Part shown: in pieces, positions 1 to 9,989 of the stretch
How the letters are laid out: each line of letters starts with the position of its first letter
Position numbering within the stretch: position 1 is the stretch's first letter
Origin: Paraburkholderia sartisoli
GTDB taxonomy: Bacteria; Pseudomonadota; Gammaproteobacteria; Burkholderiales; Burkholderiaceae
Assembly (NCBI RefSeq): GCF_900107685.1
Contig: NZ_FNRQ01000003.1
Span: forward strand, 186,001 to 250,000
DNA length: 64,000 bases
Direction: 5' to 3'
Program-made: the position numbers and the translations under genes
The notes under the pieces: generated by a model
Seen by the model: only the letters and a program-made list of their open reading frames with translations
Told to the model about the DNA's origin: nothing
Databases searched by the model: none

Positions 1-2
1 CG

Positions 3-1121
3 CGCGCCTTTCTCATCCTGATCGTGCTCGGCAGCGCGCTTGCGCCGCTCGCCGGCGGGCAGCTCGTCGCGCATTTCGACTGGCGCGCGCTCTTCATGTG
101 CAGCGCGCCGGCAGGTGTCCTGTTCGCCGGCCTCGCGCTGCTCGCGTTGCCGGACTCGGGCAACCTCCTGCCGGAAGAACGCGGCGCATCGCACTTCTGG
201 CCGTACATCATCTTCGCCCTCGCACAGGGCGCGCTGCAGATCGTCATGCAGCAGGTGCGCTACCAGCTCTTCAGCGCGTCGCCGGGTCTGATCATGCTGA
301 CAGTCGCGGGTATCGTCGGGCTCGCGTGGTTTGCGTACCAGCAGTGGCATCATCCGTCGCCGCTGATGCGGCTCAATGCGTTGCGCGAAAAGACCTTCCA
401 GGTCGGCCTCGTGCTGTACATGTTCTATTACTACGAATCCACCGGCTTCAGTTACCTGGTGTCGCGCTTTCTCGAACAGGGGCTCGGTTATCCCGTGGAA
501 AATGCGGGGCGGCTCGTCGGCGTCACCTCGCTGATCTCGTCGACAGCGCTCTTCGTCTACCTGCGCTACGCAAAGCTGCTGCCGCGCAAGAAGTGGATCA
601 TCGTGCCGGGCTTCGCCATTGCCGCGCTGGTCGCGGCGTGGATGGCGCATATGCCGCCTGACGTCGACCAGCGCGCGCTGATCGGTCCGCTGCTGCTGCG
701 CGGCCTGCTGCTGCTTTTCATCGTTCTGCCGGTGGCCAACCTGACGTTCAGGATCTTCGCGATCGAAGAGTTCACGCACGGCTACCGGCTGAAGAACGTC
801 GTGCGCCAGTTGACGATTTCATTTGCGACGGCGTCGGTCATCATCGTCGAGCAGCACCGGCGGGCATTGCATCAGTCGCGCCTCGCCGAATTCGCGAATC
901 CGTACAATCCAGTGTTCCAGAGCACGATCGCGACGTTGACGAGCGGTTTCGCCGCCGCTGGACGTTCAATCAGCGAAGCGCATGCGCTGGCGGTAGTTCA
1001 GGTGAGCCGGATGCTGGAGCAGCAGGCGAGTTTCCTTGCGTCGCTGGACGGCTTCTATTTTCTGATCGGCGTGGCCGTCTGCGGCGGAATCTTCGCCGCG
1101 TGGCAAAAACAGATCGACTGA
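3..1121 (+). CDS. DHA2-family MFS multidrug exporter, 5'-truncated
   Basis: This is the C-terminal part (373 codons) of a drug:H+ antiporter of the major facilitator superfamily; the start lies upstream of the window and the frame is open from base 3. The first visible helix ends in GSALAPLAGGQL, which resembles antiporter motif C at the end of TM5. Hydrophobic helices continue to a final TM just before the stop. DHA2 members usually have 14 helices and about 500 residues, so roughly a quarter is missing. mtfA starts 3 nt after the stop, suggesting co-transcription. The substrate cannot be told from sequence. A second DHA2 exporter lies at 62407. Confidence 0.85.
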   Translation, partial: RAFLILIVLGSALAPLAGGQLVAHFDWRALFMCSAPAGVLFAGLALLALPDSGNLLPEERGASHFWPYIIFALAQGALQIVMQQVRYQLFSASPGLIMLTVAGIVGLAWFAYQQWHHPSPLMRLNALREKTFQVGLVLYMFYYYESTGFSYLVSRFLEQGLGYPVENAGRLVGVTSLISSTALFVYLRYAKLLPRKKWIIVPGFAIAALVAAWMAHMPPDVDQRALIGPLLLRGLLLLFIVLPVANLTFRIFAIEEFTHGYRLKNVVRQLTISFATASVIIVEQHRRALHQSRLAEFANPYNPVFQSTIATLTSGFAAAGRSISEAHALAVVQVSRMLEQQASFLASLDGFYFLIGVAVCGGIFAAWQKQID

Positions 1122-1124
1122 CCC

Positions 1125-1976
1125 ATGCTCTCGAAACTCACCCACTGGTTCGACTCCCGCCGCCGCGACCGCGCGCTGCGCACGCACGCGATCCCCGATG
1201 CGCTATGGGAATCCACGCTCGCGGGCCTGCCCTTTCTGGCGCACCTCGAAGCCGCCGATCTTGTGCGCCTGCGCGAGCTGACGAGCCTTTTCATCGCGCA
1301 AAAGTCGTTTTCGACCGCGCACGAACTCGAACTGACGGACGCGATGACGGTCGCCATCGCGGCGCAGGCGTCGCTGCCGGTGCTGAACCTGAGCCTCGAT
1401 CTTTATCGCGGCTGGGTGGGCGTGATCGTCTACCCCGGCGAGTTCGTGATCCGCAAAACGGTGGAAGACGAAGACGGCGTGGTCCATGAAATCGAGCAGG
1501 ACGCAAGCGGCGAGGCGTGGGAAGGCGGCCCGGTCGTGCTGTCGTGGGAAGACGCGCAGATGACCGACGGCACGGATGCCTACAACGTCGTCATTCACGA
1601 GTTCGCGCACAAGATCGACATGCTGACGGGCGAAGCCGACGGCCACCCGCCGCTTTTTCGCCGCTGGCACGCGCCGCTCGACGCCACCGCATGGGCCGAC
1701 GTGTTCGACACAGCCTACGACCAGTTCTGCGCGAAGGTCGACGGCATATCCGAGCGGCGCTGGGCGCGCTTCGAGCGCGATTCGCTGATCGACCCGTACG
1801 CGGCCGATCATCCGTCGGAGTTTTTTGCCGTGTGCAGCGAGGCGCTCTTCGTGCAGCCGCGGGCGTTCGAAGCCGAATATCCCGAGCTTTATCGCCTTCT
1901 GGCCCGCTTTTACCGGCAGGATCCGGCTCGTGTGGGCGCGTTATTGCCGGAAACCAGCCCTGTTCCCGCGAAATAG
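1125..1976 (+). CDS. mtfA: M90-family zinc metallopeptidase, MtfA-like
   Basis: This 283-residue protein is predicted to be a soluble zinc aminopeptidase of the MtfA (Mlc titration factor A) family. The zincin motif HEFAH lies at residues 158-162, with a downstream glutamate in PSEFFAV as the likely third zinc ligand, as in gluzincin-type folds. E. coli MtfA binds the glucose repressor Mlc; whether this organism has Mlc cannot be judged here, so the partner is unknown. The length is close to the E. coli protein. The gene starts 3 nt after the MFS stop and is probably co-transcribed with it. Confidence 0.85.
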   Translation: MLSKLTHWFDSRRRDRALRTHAIPDALWESTLAGLPFLAHLEAADLVRLRELTSLFIAQKSFSTAHELELTDAMTVAIAAQASLPVLNLSLDLYRGWVGVIVYPGEFVIRKTVEDEDGVVHEIEQDASGEAWEGGPVVLSWEDAQMTDGTDAYNVVIHEFAHKIDMLTGEADGHPPLFRRWHAPLDATAWADVFDTAYDQFCAKVDGISERRWARFERDSLIDPYAADHPSEFFAVCSEALFVQPRAFEAEYPELYRLLARFYRQDPARVGALLPETSPVPAK

Positions 1977-1986
1977 CCCAGGAAAT

Positions 1987-2015
1987 TCGTCAAGCGACTG
2001 ATTTTCTGGCATAAT
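1987..2015 (+). promoter_or_regulatory. Candidate sigma70 promoter for rpmE2
   Basis: A -35-like TCGTCA (1987-1992) and a CATAAT -10 (2010-2015) are separated by 17 bp. A TG dinucleotide one base before the -10 makes it an extended -10 promoter. It lies about 100 bp before rpmE2, directly after mtfA. Motif match only. Confidence 0.45.
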
Positions 2016-2114
2016 CGCCGTTTTTCGACCTTAGGCAAGTGGCTCGCGCCGAAGTCCGCTGCGTCGGTTCGCAACGGCACGCGGGTTGGCTACCGCCAGA
2101 TTAAAGGAAAGACC

Positions 2115-2378
2115 ATGAAAGAAGGCATTCACCCCGATTACCGCGAAGTCCTGTTCGTCGACATGTCGATCGACTTCAAGTTTGTGACCCGCTCGACCAT
2201 CCAGACGCGCGAAACGGCCGAATTCGAAGGCAAGACGTACCCGCTCGCCAAGATCGAAGTGTCGTCGGAATCGCATCCGTTCTACACCGGCCAGCAAAAG
2301 ATCATGGACACGGCCGGCCGCGTCGAGAAGTTCAACAAGAAGTTCGGCGCGCGTGCCACGGGCAAGGCGACCACGTAA
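2115..2378 (+). CDS. rpmE2: 50S ribosomal protein L31 type B
   Basis: This is the 87-residue type B (cysteine-free) form of ribosomal protein L31. It starts [12 protein letters not shown] and has the characteristic SHPFYTGQQ segment. Type B L31 lacks the zinc-binding CxxC of type A and in many bacteria replaces it during zinc limitation. The RBS is the aaaggaaag stretch at about 2103-2111. It is monocistronic, with its own promoter candidate and a strong intrinsic terminator at 2422-2449. A Zur site was not obvious by eye. Confidence 0.95.
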   Translation: MKEGIHPDYREVLFVDMSIDFKFVTRSTIQTRETAEFEGKTYPLAKIEVSSESHPFYTGQQKIMDTAGRVEKFNKKFGARATGKATT

Positions 2379-2421
2379 TACGGCTTCGATCCCGGCGTGT
2401 TCACGAGCCGGTCGATGCAGA

Positions 2422-2449
2422 AAGGGCAGCATTCGCTGCCCTTTTTTTG
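2422..2449 (+). terminator. Intrinsic terminator after rpmE2
   Basis: A 10-bp stem (aaagggcagc / gctgcccttt, loop attc) is followed at once by a run of T. It is a textbook rho-independent terminator 44 nt after the rpmE2 stop. Confidence 0.93.
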
Positions 2450-2667
2450 TCTCCGTATTTTACGAAGCAATCGCACACGCCCCGTAGCCGGGTGACTTGC
2501 CGGCGCAGCCGTTGCCAACTTGTTGCAATCTCGCTGTTGCCGCCTGCCATCCGCCGTGACGCGCGCCATGCCGCCCGTCTACAATGCCGGATGCTCAGGG
2601 CCGGCCACGCCCGGACACATCGCCCGCCGCCCGCCAGCCCGTTTATCCGATACCACCGCCCAACTGC

Positions 2668-4422
2668 ATGAGATCTGTCGTCCGTCTGACTGCCTCCGCC
2701 ACCAGCGCGCTACCGCGCTGGCTACTGCTTGCCATCTGTATCGTCTACGCGTCGTTCGGGCTCTTCGGGCGCGACCCGTGGAAGAACGAAGATGCCGCCG
2801 GCTTCGGCGTCATGTGGACCATGGCGAAAGGCACCGCGCACGACTGGATGTTGCCGAACATCGTCGGCAAATACATCACGTCGGATGGTCCACTGGGTTA
2901 CTGGCTCGGCGCCATCGCGATCCGCGTGCTGTCGCCGTGGGTCGATGCAAGCAACGCGTCACGCGTGTTCACCGGCCTGCTGTTCTGCGCGGCCTGCGCG
3001 TTCGTCTGGTACGCCGCGTATCTGCTCGGCCGCAGGCCCGAAGTGCAGCCGTTCAAGTATGCGTTCGGCGGCGAGCCCGAGCCGCGCGACTACGGCCGCA
3101 CGCTCGCCGACGGCGCACTGCTGATTCTGCTCGCCTGTTTCGGTCTTGCCGAGCGCGGCCACGAAACCACGCCGCAACTCGCGCAGTTCGTCTGTATCGC
3201 GATGCTCGTGTACGGACTCGTGCGGATGATCGACAAGCCCGTGCAAGGCTCGCTGCTTTGGGGGCTGGCGCTCGGGCTCGTCGCGATGACCGCCAATCCC
3301 GTGCTGGTGGGCGCACTGCTGGTCGGGACGCTGGTGATGACGCTCATCGTGCGCGACGCGCAACTGCGCTGGCTGTTGCTGGCGGGTCTGCCGGTCGCGC
3401 TGGTTGTGTCGGTCGCGTGGCCGGTCGCCGCGCTGGTCGCATTCCCCGACGATGCCGTCTGGTTCCTCCACCAGTGGGTGCATGTCAGCATCAACACGTT
3501 CGGCGGGCCGCCCGGCTCGGTGCTGCGTTATGCGCTGAAAAACCTGCCGCTCTTCACGTGGCCCGCGTGGCCGCTCGCCATCTGGGCGTGGTTCAGCTGG
3601 TCGGGATTGCGCCGCGCGCCACACGTTGCGATTCCGTTGTCGGTCATCGCGCCGCTGCTGATTCTCGTCGTGCTGCAAAGCCATTCGACGAACCGTCTCT
3701 ACATGCTGCTGCTGCCCGCGCTCGCGGTGCTCGCCACGTTCGCGCTGCCCACGCTCAAGCGCGGCACGATCAACGCGATCGACTGGTTCGCGGTGTTGAG
3801 CTTCACGATTCTCGGCAGTTTTGTGTGGCTCGTGTGGCTTGCCGGAATGACAGGTTTTCCGCATCCGCTCGCGCGCAATCTGGCGCGTCTCGCGCCCGGC
3901 TTCACGCCGCAGTTCAAGATCCTGTCGTTCCTGTGCGCCGTGGCCGTCACGATCTGCTGGTTCGCGCTCGTGCAATGGCGTATTGCCCGGCATCCGAAGG
4001 TGCTGTGGCGCAGCGTGGTGCTCTCGAGCGCCGGCACGACGCTCATGTGGGTGCTGCTGATGACGCTCTGGCTGCCGGTGGTGAACTACAGCCGGACGTA
4101 CAAGGACGTCGCGCAGCAGATCGCAAGCCATCTGCCGGATGACTACACGTGCATCTCGCCGGTCCGTCTCGGCGATGCGCAGATCGCCACTTTCGCCTAT
4201 TTCGGCCGGATGCATTTTTCGTTCGACGAAGACTGCGACGTGATCCTGCGCCAGGATACGCAGGATTTCGGCGAACCCAGCTCGATGTCGAACTTCGTCT
4301 GGAAGCTGGTGTGGGAAGGCCGCCGCGTTGCTGACCGCGACGAACGTTTCCGTCTGTATGTCCGCATCGACCGCCCGAAACCGCCCGTCAAACGCCGCAA
4401 CCCGCGTCAGAAACCGGGCTGA
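2668..4422 (+). CDS. ArnT/PMT-like glycosyltransferase family 39 membrane protein
   Basis: This 584-residue polytopic membrane protein resembles lipid-linked-sugar glycosyltransferases of the GT39/GT83 type. Helix 1 is at about residues 14-32 and is followed by a periplasmic loop with an acidic catalytic-type motif (RDPWKNEDAAG), then about ten more helices and a soluble C-terminal part. An ATG 28 codons upstream is also in frame, but this start (MRSVVRL) places the first TM close to the N-terminus as usual. The MATE gene begins 2 nt after the stop, so the two are probably one operon. The donor and acceptor sugars are unknown. It is distinct from the arnT copy at 18478. Confidence 0.75.
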   Translation: MRSVVRLTASATSALPRWLLLAICIVYASFGLFGRDPWKNEDAAGFGVMWTMAKGTAHDWMLPNIVGKYITSDGPLGYWLGAIAIRVLSPWVDASNASRVFTGLLFCAACAFVWYAAYLLGRRPEVQPFKYAFGGEPEPRDYGRTLADGALLILLACFGLAERGHETTPQLAQFVCIAMLVYGLVRMIDKPVQGSLLWGLALGLVAMTANPVLVGALLVGTLVMTLIVRDAQLRWLLLAGLPVALVVSVAWPVAALVAFPDDAVWFLHQWVHVSINTFGGPPGSVLRYALKNLPLFTWPAWPLAIWAWFSWSGLRRAPHVAIPLSVIAPLLILVVLQSHSTNRLYMLLLPALAVLATFALPTLKRGTINAIDWFAVLSFTILGSFVWLVWLAGMTGFPHPLARNLARLAPGFTPQFKILSFLCAVAVTICWFALVQWRIARHPKVLWRSVVLSSAGTTLMWVLLMTLWLPVVNYSRTYKDVAQQIASHLPDDYTCISPVRLGDAQIATFAYFGRMHFSFDEDCDVILRQDTQDFGEPSSMSNFVWKLVWEGRRVADRDERFRLYVRIDRPKPPVKRRNPRQKPG

Positions 4423-4424
4423 CC

Positions 4425-5807
4425 ATGTTCGCCGACGTGCGGAAAATCGCCGCGCTCGCGTGGCCTGTGCTGATCGGACAACTCGCGATCATCGCGTTCG
4501 GCGTGATCGACACGGCGATGGTCGGACGCTATTCCGCGATCGATCTCGCGGCACTCGGCCTCGGCTCGTCGATCTATATCTCGGTGTATATCGGCCTGAC
4601 CGGCATTCTCACCGCGCTGCAGCCGATCGCCGGACAGCTCTATGGCGCGCGGCGCGACCGCGAGATCGGCGAGGAAGTGCGCCAGGCGCTGTGGCTCGCG
4701 CTGGTTCTGATGGCGCTCGGCTGTTCGATCCTGTATTTTCCCGGGCCGCTGCTGCGCATCGCGCATGCGCCCGAGGCGCTGCGTGAGCGTACCGTCGCGT
4801 ACCTGCAGATTCTCTCGTTCGGGTTGCCCGCGAGCCTCGCGTTTCGCGTCTACAGTTCGCTGACCAACGCCGTGGGGCAGCCGCGACTCGTCATGATCCT
4901 GCAGGTCGGCGCGCTGCTGCTCAAGATTCCGCTCAACCTGTGGTTCATCTTTGGTGGCGCAGGCGTGCCCGCGCTCGGCGGCCCCGGCTGCGCGCTCGCG
5001 AGTACCGCGATCAACTGGGTGCTCGCGATCGTCGGCATGACGCTGCTGGTGCGTCTCGACATCTTCCGGCCGTTCGCCACCTTCTCGCGCTTCTGCTGGC
5101 CTGTATGGAAGCGTCAGGCCGCGCTGCTGAAGCTTGGCATTCCGATGGGCCTGTCGTACCTGATCGAAGTCACGTCCTACACGTTCATGGCGCTCTTCAT
5201 CGCGCGCTTCGGCACGACGACGCTCGCCGGCCACCAGATCGCCGGCAATCTCGGTGCGGTGCTGTACATGACGCCGCTTTCGATCGGCATCGCCTCCTCG
5301 ACGCTCGTCGCCCAGGCGCTCGGCGCGCAGCGTCCCGCCGATGCCCACACGCTCGCGCGGCACGGCATCCTGATGGCATGTGCGATCGCGTGCTGCTACG
5401 GGGTGATCGTGCTTGTGCTGCGGCCTTTCATCATCGCGGGCTACACGTCGAACGCGCAGGTCGCGGCGGCCGCGATGCCGCTCGTGCTGATCGTGATCGT
5501 CTATCACCTCTTCGACGCGCTCCAGATCACCACCGCGTTCGTGCTGCGCGCGTATCGCGTGGCCGTTGTGCCGACCGTGATCTATGCCGTCGCGCTGTGG
5601 GGCGTCGGCCTTGGCGGCGGCTATCTGCTCGGCTTCAACGTCAGCGGTTCGATTCCCGCATGGTTCACCGGGGCACGCGGTTTCTGGGTCGCCAATGCGG
5701 CGAGTCTCGCGCTCGCAGGCATCGGCCTTGCACTCTACTGGCGCACGGTCAGCGCGCGCCATCTGCGTGCCGGCGCGCGTACCCCGCACACCGGCCCCGT
5801 CGCGTAG
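4425..5807 (+). CDS. MATE family efflux transporter (NorM-like)
   Basis: This 460-residue, 12-TM protein belongs to the multidrug and toxin extrusion family, which exports cationic compounds using Na+ or H+ gradients. The two bundles repeat similar motifs, including a GQLYGARRDREIG loop after TM2 and a VAQALGAQRPADA equivalent in the second half. Length matches NorM. It is translationally close-coupled to the upstream glycosyltransferase (2 nt gap). It could instead flip a lipid or glycan made by that neighbour, since MATE and MOP-superfamily flippases share the fold; drug export remains the default reading. Confidence 0.85.
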   Translation: MFADVRKIAALAWPVLIGQLAIIAFGVIDTAMVGRYSAIDLAALGLGSSIYISVYIGLTGILTALQPIAGQLYGARRDREIGEEVRQALWLALVLMALGCSILYFPGPLLRIAHAPEALRERTVAYLQILSFGLPASLAFRVYSSLTNAVGQPRLVMILQVGALLLKIPLNLWFIFGGAGVPALGGPGCALASTAINWVLAIVGMTLLVRLDIFRPFATFSRFCWPVWKRQAALLKLGIPMGLSYLIEVTSYTFMALFIARFGTTTLAGHQIAGNLGAVLYMTPLSIGIASSTLVAQALGAQRPADAHTLARHGILMACAIACCYGVIVLVLRPFIIAGYTSNAQVAAAAMPLVLIVIVYHLFDALQITTAFVLRAYRVAVVPTVIYAVALWGVGLGGGYLLGFNVSGSIPAWFTGARGFWVANAASLALAGIGLALYWRTVSARHLRAGARTPHTGPVA

Positions 5808-6090
5808 CCGTAACCGTATTGCGCCCGGCTCCGAAGCGACGCAAAACGCATCACTTCGATCACACGCAGGCAGGCTGCGCCCGCCTTCCTTCCCCGCTCA
5901 TGGGCTTTATTCACGCCAAGAGTTGTCAAAAAATACCGGTATTGATTTACTTGTCACGAATCGATGGGTATAAATCGAGCGCTTTCATAAAAAGGGCGCG
6001 CAATCTATCCTATGCTTGAAGCCAGCGCCTGCTGACTGGATGCGTCGTCCGTTCCCGGCTACTTTTTTTGCCCTCAATGGAGTGTCTGCC

Positions 6091-6633
6091 ATGCTGAAGA
6101 AGCTGTTAATGCTCTGCGTTGCGCTTGTCCTGTCGTTTTCCGCCGGTTTCGCGATGGCCGTCGAAGTCAATTCGGCCGATCAGGCCGCGCTTGAATCGGT
6201 GAAGGGCATCGGCCCGGTCCATGCGAAAGCGATCATCGACGAACGGACCAAAAACGGCCCGTTCAAGGACGCCGACGATCTCGCGACACGCGTGAAGGGA
6301 ATCGGCACCAAGTCGGTAGTCAATCTTGAAGCGGCCGGTTTGACGATCAACGGTTCGACGGCGCCGCCGAGTGGCGCGAAGGCCGCCACGCCGGCAGCGG
6401 CGAAACCGGTGAGCAAGCCGGCGGCACCTGCCGCCACGACGGCGATGGCACCCGCCAGCGCACCCGCAGCGGCGGCACCTTCGACGAAGAAGTCCAAAAA
6501 GAGCAAGGCGGCCGCAGAGGTTTCGGCACCGGCTACCACTGCGGCGGCGGCACCAGCGAGCGCATCGGACACGAAAGCATCGAAGAAAAAGTCGAAGAAG
6601 GCCAAGGCCGCATCGGCAGCATCGGGCGCCTGA
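6091..6633 (+). CDS. ComEA-like helix-hairpin-helix protein with Lys/Ala-rich tail
   Basis: This 180-residue exported protein starts with a signal peptide (cleavage near AMA, residue 23). It continues into a ComEA-type double helix-hairpin-helix domain (about 24-86) with GIG turns at 39-41 and 70-72. ComEA-family proteins bind double-stranded DNA in the periplasm during uptake. The C-terminal half is a low-complexity Ala/Pro/Lys tail with KKSKKSK-type basic clusters, which could add nonspecific DNA binding. The chosen ATG has a GGAG 8 nt upstream; an upstream in-frame ATG at 6016 would break the signal peptide. No other competence genes are adjacent. Confidence 0.85.
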   Translation: MLKKLLMLCVALVLSFSAGFAMAVEVNSADQAALESVKGIGPVHAKAIIDERTKNGPFKDADDLATRVKGIGTKSVVNLEAAGLTINGSTAPPSGAKAATPAAAKPVSKPAAPAATTAMAPASAPAAAAPSTKKSKKSKAAAEVSAPATTAAAAPASASDTKASKKKSKKAKAASAASGA

Positions 6634-6761
6634 GGTTCGACATCTGAAGATCGCGCTGGCGCCCCCGCCCGTTCGATCCGCGTCATCCCCGCCGTGCCCC
6701 CGCGCGGCGCATTTCATCCGCTGGCGCATATCTGTCGTGCCGGCATTCCAGAGAGACAGCC

Positions 6762-7199
6762 ATGAGCCTACTTGACACTATCGGTTCCCTGCTTGGTAAA
6801 TCACCTGAAGGCGGTGGCGGGCAGCAGGCGTTGATCGCCACCGCGCTCGAATTCGTGAACAACCAGCCGGGCGGCCTGAACGGCCTGATCCAGCAATTCA
6901 AGGATAAAGGCGCCGGCGACATCATCAGTTCGTGGGTCGGCAACGGCGAGAACCAGGCGATCTCGCCGGACACGCTGCACAGCGTGCTTGGTTCGGACAC
7001 CGTCACGAATCTCGCGTCGAAGGCGGGTGTGGCGCCCGAGCAGGTCAGCGGTCTGCTCTCGCAGATCCTGCCGCACGTGGTGAACGCGGCGACGCCCGAA
7101 GGCGAAGTGCCGGCCGAAGGCAAGCTCAACGCCACGACGGTTCTCGGCGCGCTTGGCGGTCTCAGCGCGCTCCTCGGCAAGAACGACAAGACGGCTTGA
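6762..7199 (+). CDS. YidB/DUF937 family protein
   Basis: This 145-residue protein of the YidB family starts MSLLDTIGSLLGK and has the conserved GLNGLIQQFKDKG and SWVGNGENQ segments. A C-terminal half predicts helical packing (LGALGGLSALLG). The molecular function of the family is not known. No signal peptide or TM is evident, so it is probably cytoplasmic. It has a GAGAGA Shine-Dalgarno and ends 22 nt before a shared terminator facing clpB. Confidence 0.85.
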   Translation: MSLLDTIGSLLGKSPEGGGGQQALIATALEFVNNQPGGLNGLIQQFKDKGAGDIISSWVGNGENQAISPDTLHSVLGSDTVTNLASKAGVAPEQVSGLLSQILPHVVNAATPEGEVPAEGKLNATTVLGALGGLSALLGKNDKTA

Positions 7200-7221
7200 T
7201 ATCAGGACGGTCGCACGCTTG

Positions 7222-7252
7222 AAAAAAAGGGCAGCGAAATCGCTGCCCTTTT
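7222..7252. terminator. Bidirectional intrinsic terminator between yidB-like gene and clpB
   Basis: A perfect 12-bp stem (aaaagggcagcg / cgctgccctttt, loop aaat) lies between convergent genes. On the minus strand it is followed by seven U, ideal for clpB; on the plus strand only the four U of the stem itself follow. It probably stops both transcripts. Confidence 0.9.
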
Positions 7253-7334
7253 CACTGCCTTGACCGCTGCGTCGTGTACCAGAACGACATGCCCGAACCA
7301 GCACCGTAATCACGGCCGACGCCGGCGTACCGCC

Positions 7335-9932
7335 TTAATGCACGACGCGCTCGAAAACGAGTGTGCCGTTGTCCACGTCGACCGGTATCACATCCTTCGG
7401 ACCGAACCTGCCAGCCAGAATCAGCTTCGCGACCGGATTTTCGATCTCCTGCTGGATCGCGCGCTTCAACGGTCGAGCGCCAAAGAGCGGATCGTAGCCG
7501 ACCTTGCCGATGTGTTCCAGCGCGGCGTCCGACACGACGAGCTCCATGTCGAGCTTCGCAAGCCGTTCCTGCAGGCGCTGCAACTGGATCCGCGCAATCG
7601 ACTGGATGTTCGAGCGATCGAGTGCGTGGAACACGACCACATCGTCGATCCGGTTCAGGAACTCGGGCCGGAAGTGCAGCTTCACCTCTTCCCAGACCGC
7701 GTCCTTCACCGCATCCTGCGGCTCGCCGACCATCGACTGGATCACCTGCGACCCAAGGTTCGACGTCATCACGATCACCGTGTTCTTGAAGTCGACGGTG
7801 CGCCCCTGGCCATCGGTCATGCGACCGTCGTCCAGCACCTGCAGCAGCACGTTGAACACATCCGGATGCGCCTTCTCGATTTCGTCGAGCAGGATCACGC
7901 TGTACGGTTTGCGGCGCACGGCTTCCGTGAGATAGCCGCCCTCTTCGTAACCGACATAACCCGGCGGCGCACCGATCAGTCGCGCGACGCTGTGCTTCTC
8001 CATGAATTCGCTCATGTCGATACGGATCAGATGATCTTCCGAATCGAACAGGAACGCAGCGAGCGCCTTGCACAGTTCCGTCTTGCCGACGCCCGTCGGC
8101 CCGAGGAACAGGAACGAACCATACGGACGGTTCGGATCGGCGAGGCCCGCGCGCGAACGGCGGATCGCATCGGCCACCGAGCCGATCGCCTCATCCTGGC
8201 CGACGACGCGCTCATGCAGCTTCTCTTCGATCTGCAGCAGTTTTTCGCGCTCGCCCTGCATCATCCGCGACACCGGGATGCCGGTCGAACGCGATACGAC
8301 TTCCGCGATTTCCTCCGCGCCGACCTGCGTGCGCAACAGCCGCGGACGCGTCGGATTGTTCTGCTCCTGCGCCTCGGCCTGCGTGACCTGCTTCAACTGG
8401 GCCTCGAGCTGCGGCAACGTGCCGTACTGCAGTTCGGCGACTTTTTCGAGCTTGCCCTGACGTTGCAGACGCACGATTTCCGCGCGCGTTTTCTCGATCT
8501 CTTCCTTGAATTGCGCGCTGCCCTGCACCGCCGCTTTTTCCGCCGTCCAGATTTCTTCGAGGTCCGAATATTCGCGGTCGAGCCGCTCGATTTCTTCCTC
8601 GATCAGTTGCAGGCGCTTCTGCGACGCTTCGTCCTTTTCCTTCTTGACAGCTTCACGTTCGATCTTCAGCTGGATCAACCGGCGGTCGAGCCGGTCCATC
8701 TCTTCCGGCTTCGAATCGATTTCCATCTTGATCTTCGACGCAGCTTCGTCGATCAGGTCGATGGCCTTGTCCGGCAGGAACCGGTCGGTGATGTAGCGAT
8801 GCGACAGTTCCGCCGCCGCGACGATCGCCGGGTCGGTGATGTCGACGCCGTGGTGCAGCTCGTACTTTTCCTGCAGGCCGCGCAGGATCGCGATGGTCGC
8901 CTCGACCGACGGTTCGTCCACCAGCACCTTCTGGAACCGGCGTTCGAGCGCCGCGTCCTTTTCAATGTACTTGCGGTATTCGTCGAGCGTGGTCGCGCCG
9001 ACGCAATGCAGCTCGCCGCGCGAGAGCGCCGGCTTCAGCATGTTGCCCGCGTCCATCGCGCCTTCGGCCTTGCCGGCGCCCACCATCGTATGGATTTCGT
9101 CGATGAAGACGATGGTTTGACCTTCGTCTTTCGCGATGTCGTTGAGCACGGCCTTCAGGCGTTCCTCGAACTCGCCGCGATACTTCGCGCCCGCCAGCAG
9201 CGCCGCCATGTCGAGCGACAGCACGCGCTTGCCCTTCAGCGTCTCCGGCACCTCGCCGTTGACGATGCGCTGCGCGAGGCCTTCGACGATCGCCGTCTTG
9301 CCCACGCCCGGCTCGCCGATCAGCACCGGATTGTTCTTCGTGCGACGTTGCAGGATCTGGATCGAGCGACGGATTTCGTCGTCACGGCCGATCACTGGAT
9401 CGAGCTTGCCGGCGCGGGCGCGCTCGGTCAGGTCGACCGTGTATTTCTTCAGCGCCTCGCGCTGGCTTTCGGCGTCCTGGTTGTGTACCTGCGAGCCGCC
9501 GCGCACCGCGACGATCGCCGCTTCCAGCGACTTGCGCGACAGGCCGTGCTGGCGCGCGAGCCGGCCCGCCTCGCCCTTGTCGTCGGCGATGGCGAGCAGG
9601 AACATCTCGCTCGCGATGAACGTGTCGTTGAGCTTTTGCGCTTCCTTGTCGGCCTGGTTGAGCAGGCCAGTGAGGTCGCGACCGATCTGCACGTTACCGT
9701 CGGTGCCCTGCACCTGCGGCAGGCGCGTGATCGCGTCGTTCAGCGCGGTTTGCAACGGCTGCACGTGGACGCCTGCGCGCGAGAGCAGCGAGCGGGCCGA
9801 ACCGTCCTGCTGCGCGACGAGCGCGGCAAGAACGTGGACCGGTTCTATGTATTGATTGTCGTGACCGACAGCCAGGCTTTGCGCATCCGCCAATGCTTCC
9901 TGGAATTTGGTGGTGAGTTTGTCGATTCTCAT
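7335..9932 (-). CDS. clpB: ATP-dependent disaggregase ClpB
   Basis: ClpB (865 aa) is the Hsp104-type hexameric AAA+ chaperone that, with DnaK, extracts polypeptides from aggregates in the cytoplasm. It has an N-terminal Clp repeat domain (about 1-150), AAA-1 with GEPGVGKT, a long coiled-coil middle domain (roughly 400-540), AAA-2 with GPTGVGKT, and a C-terminal small domain. It lacks the ClpP-binding loop typical of ClpA/ClpX. The start MRIDKL is supported by a GGAGGT at 9944-9939; the ATG ten codons upstream has no such site. A sigma32-type promoter lies immediately upstream. The length is standard. Confidence 0.98.
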   Translation of the reverse strand: MRIDKLTTKFQEALADAQSLAVGHDNQYIEPVHVLAALVAQQDGSARSLLSRAGVHVQPLQTALNDAITRLPQVQGTDGNVQIGRDLTGLLNQADKEAQKLNDTFIASEMFLLAIADDKGEAGRLARQHGLSRKSLEAAIVAVRGGSQVHNQDAESQREALKKYTVDLTERARAGKLDPVIGRDDEIRRSIQILQRRTKNNPVLIGEPGVGKTAIVEGLAQRIVNGEVPETLKGKRVLSLDMAALLAGAKYRGEFEERLKAVLNDIAKDEGQTIVFIDEIHTMVGAGKAEGAMDAGNMLKPALSRGELHCVGATTLDEYRKYIEKDAALERRFQKVLVDEPSVEATIAILRGLQEKYELHHGVDITDPAIVAAAELSHRYITDRFLPDKAIDLIDEAASKIKMEIDSKPEEMDRLDRRLIQLKIEREAVKKEKDEASQKRLQLIEEEIERLDREYSDLEEIWTAEKAAVQGSAQFKEEIEKTRAEIVRLQRQGKLEKVAELQYGTLPQLEAQLKQVTQAEAQEQNNPTRPRLLRTQVGAEEIAEVVSRSTGIPVSRMMQGEREKLLQIEEKLHERVVGQDEAIGSVADAIRRSRAGLADPNRPYGSFLFLGPTGVGKTELCKALAAFLFDSEDHLIRIDMSEFMEKHSVARLIGAPPGYVGYEEGGYLTEAVRRKPYSVILLDEIEKAHPDVFNVLLQVLDDGRMTDGQGRTVDFKNTVIVMTSNLGSQVIQSMVGEPQDAVKDAVWEEVKLHFRPEFLNRIDDVVVFHALDRSNIQSIARIQLQRLQERLAKLDMELVVSDAALEHIGKVGYDPLFGARPLKRAIQQEIENPVAKLILAGRFGPKDVIPVDVDNGTLVFERVVH

Positions 9933-9961
9933 CAAGAGACCTCCAATTTCGAATATCACCA

Positions 9962-9989
9962 AAATGAGGCGTTTTATGCGGGTTTCAAG
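9962..9989 (-). promoter_or_regulatory. Sigma32 (RpoH) heat-shock promoter of clpB
   Basis: On the minus strand CTTGAAA (9989-9983) and CCTCATTT (9969-9962) are separated by 13 bp. This matches the RpoH consensus CTTGAAA-N11-16-CCCCATNT with one mismatch. It ends 30 nt before the clpB start codon. Confidence 0.8.
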
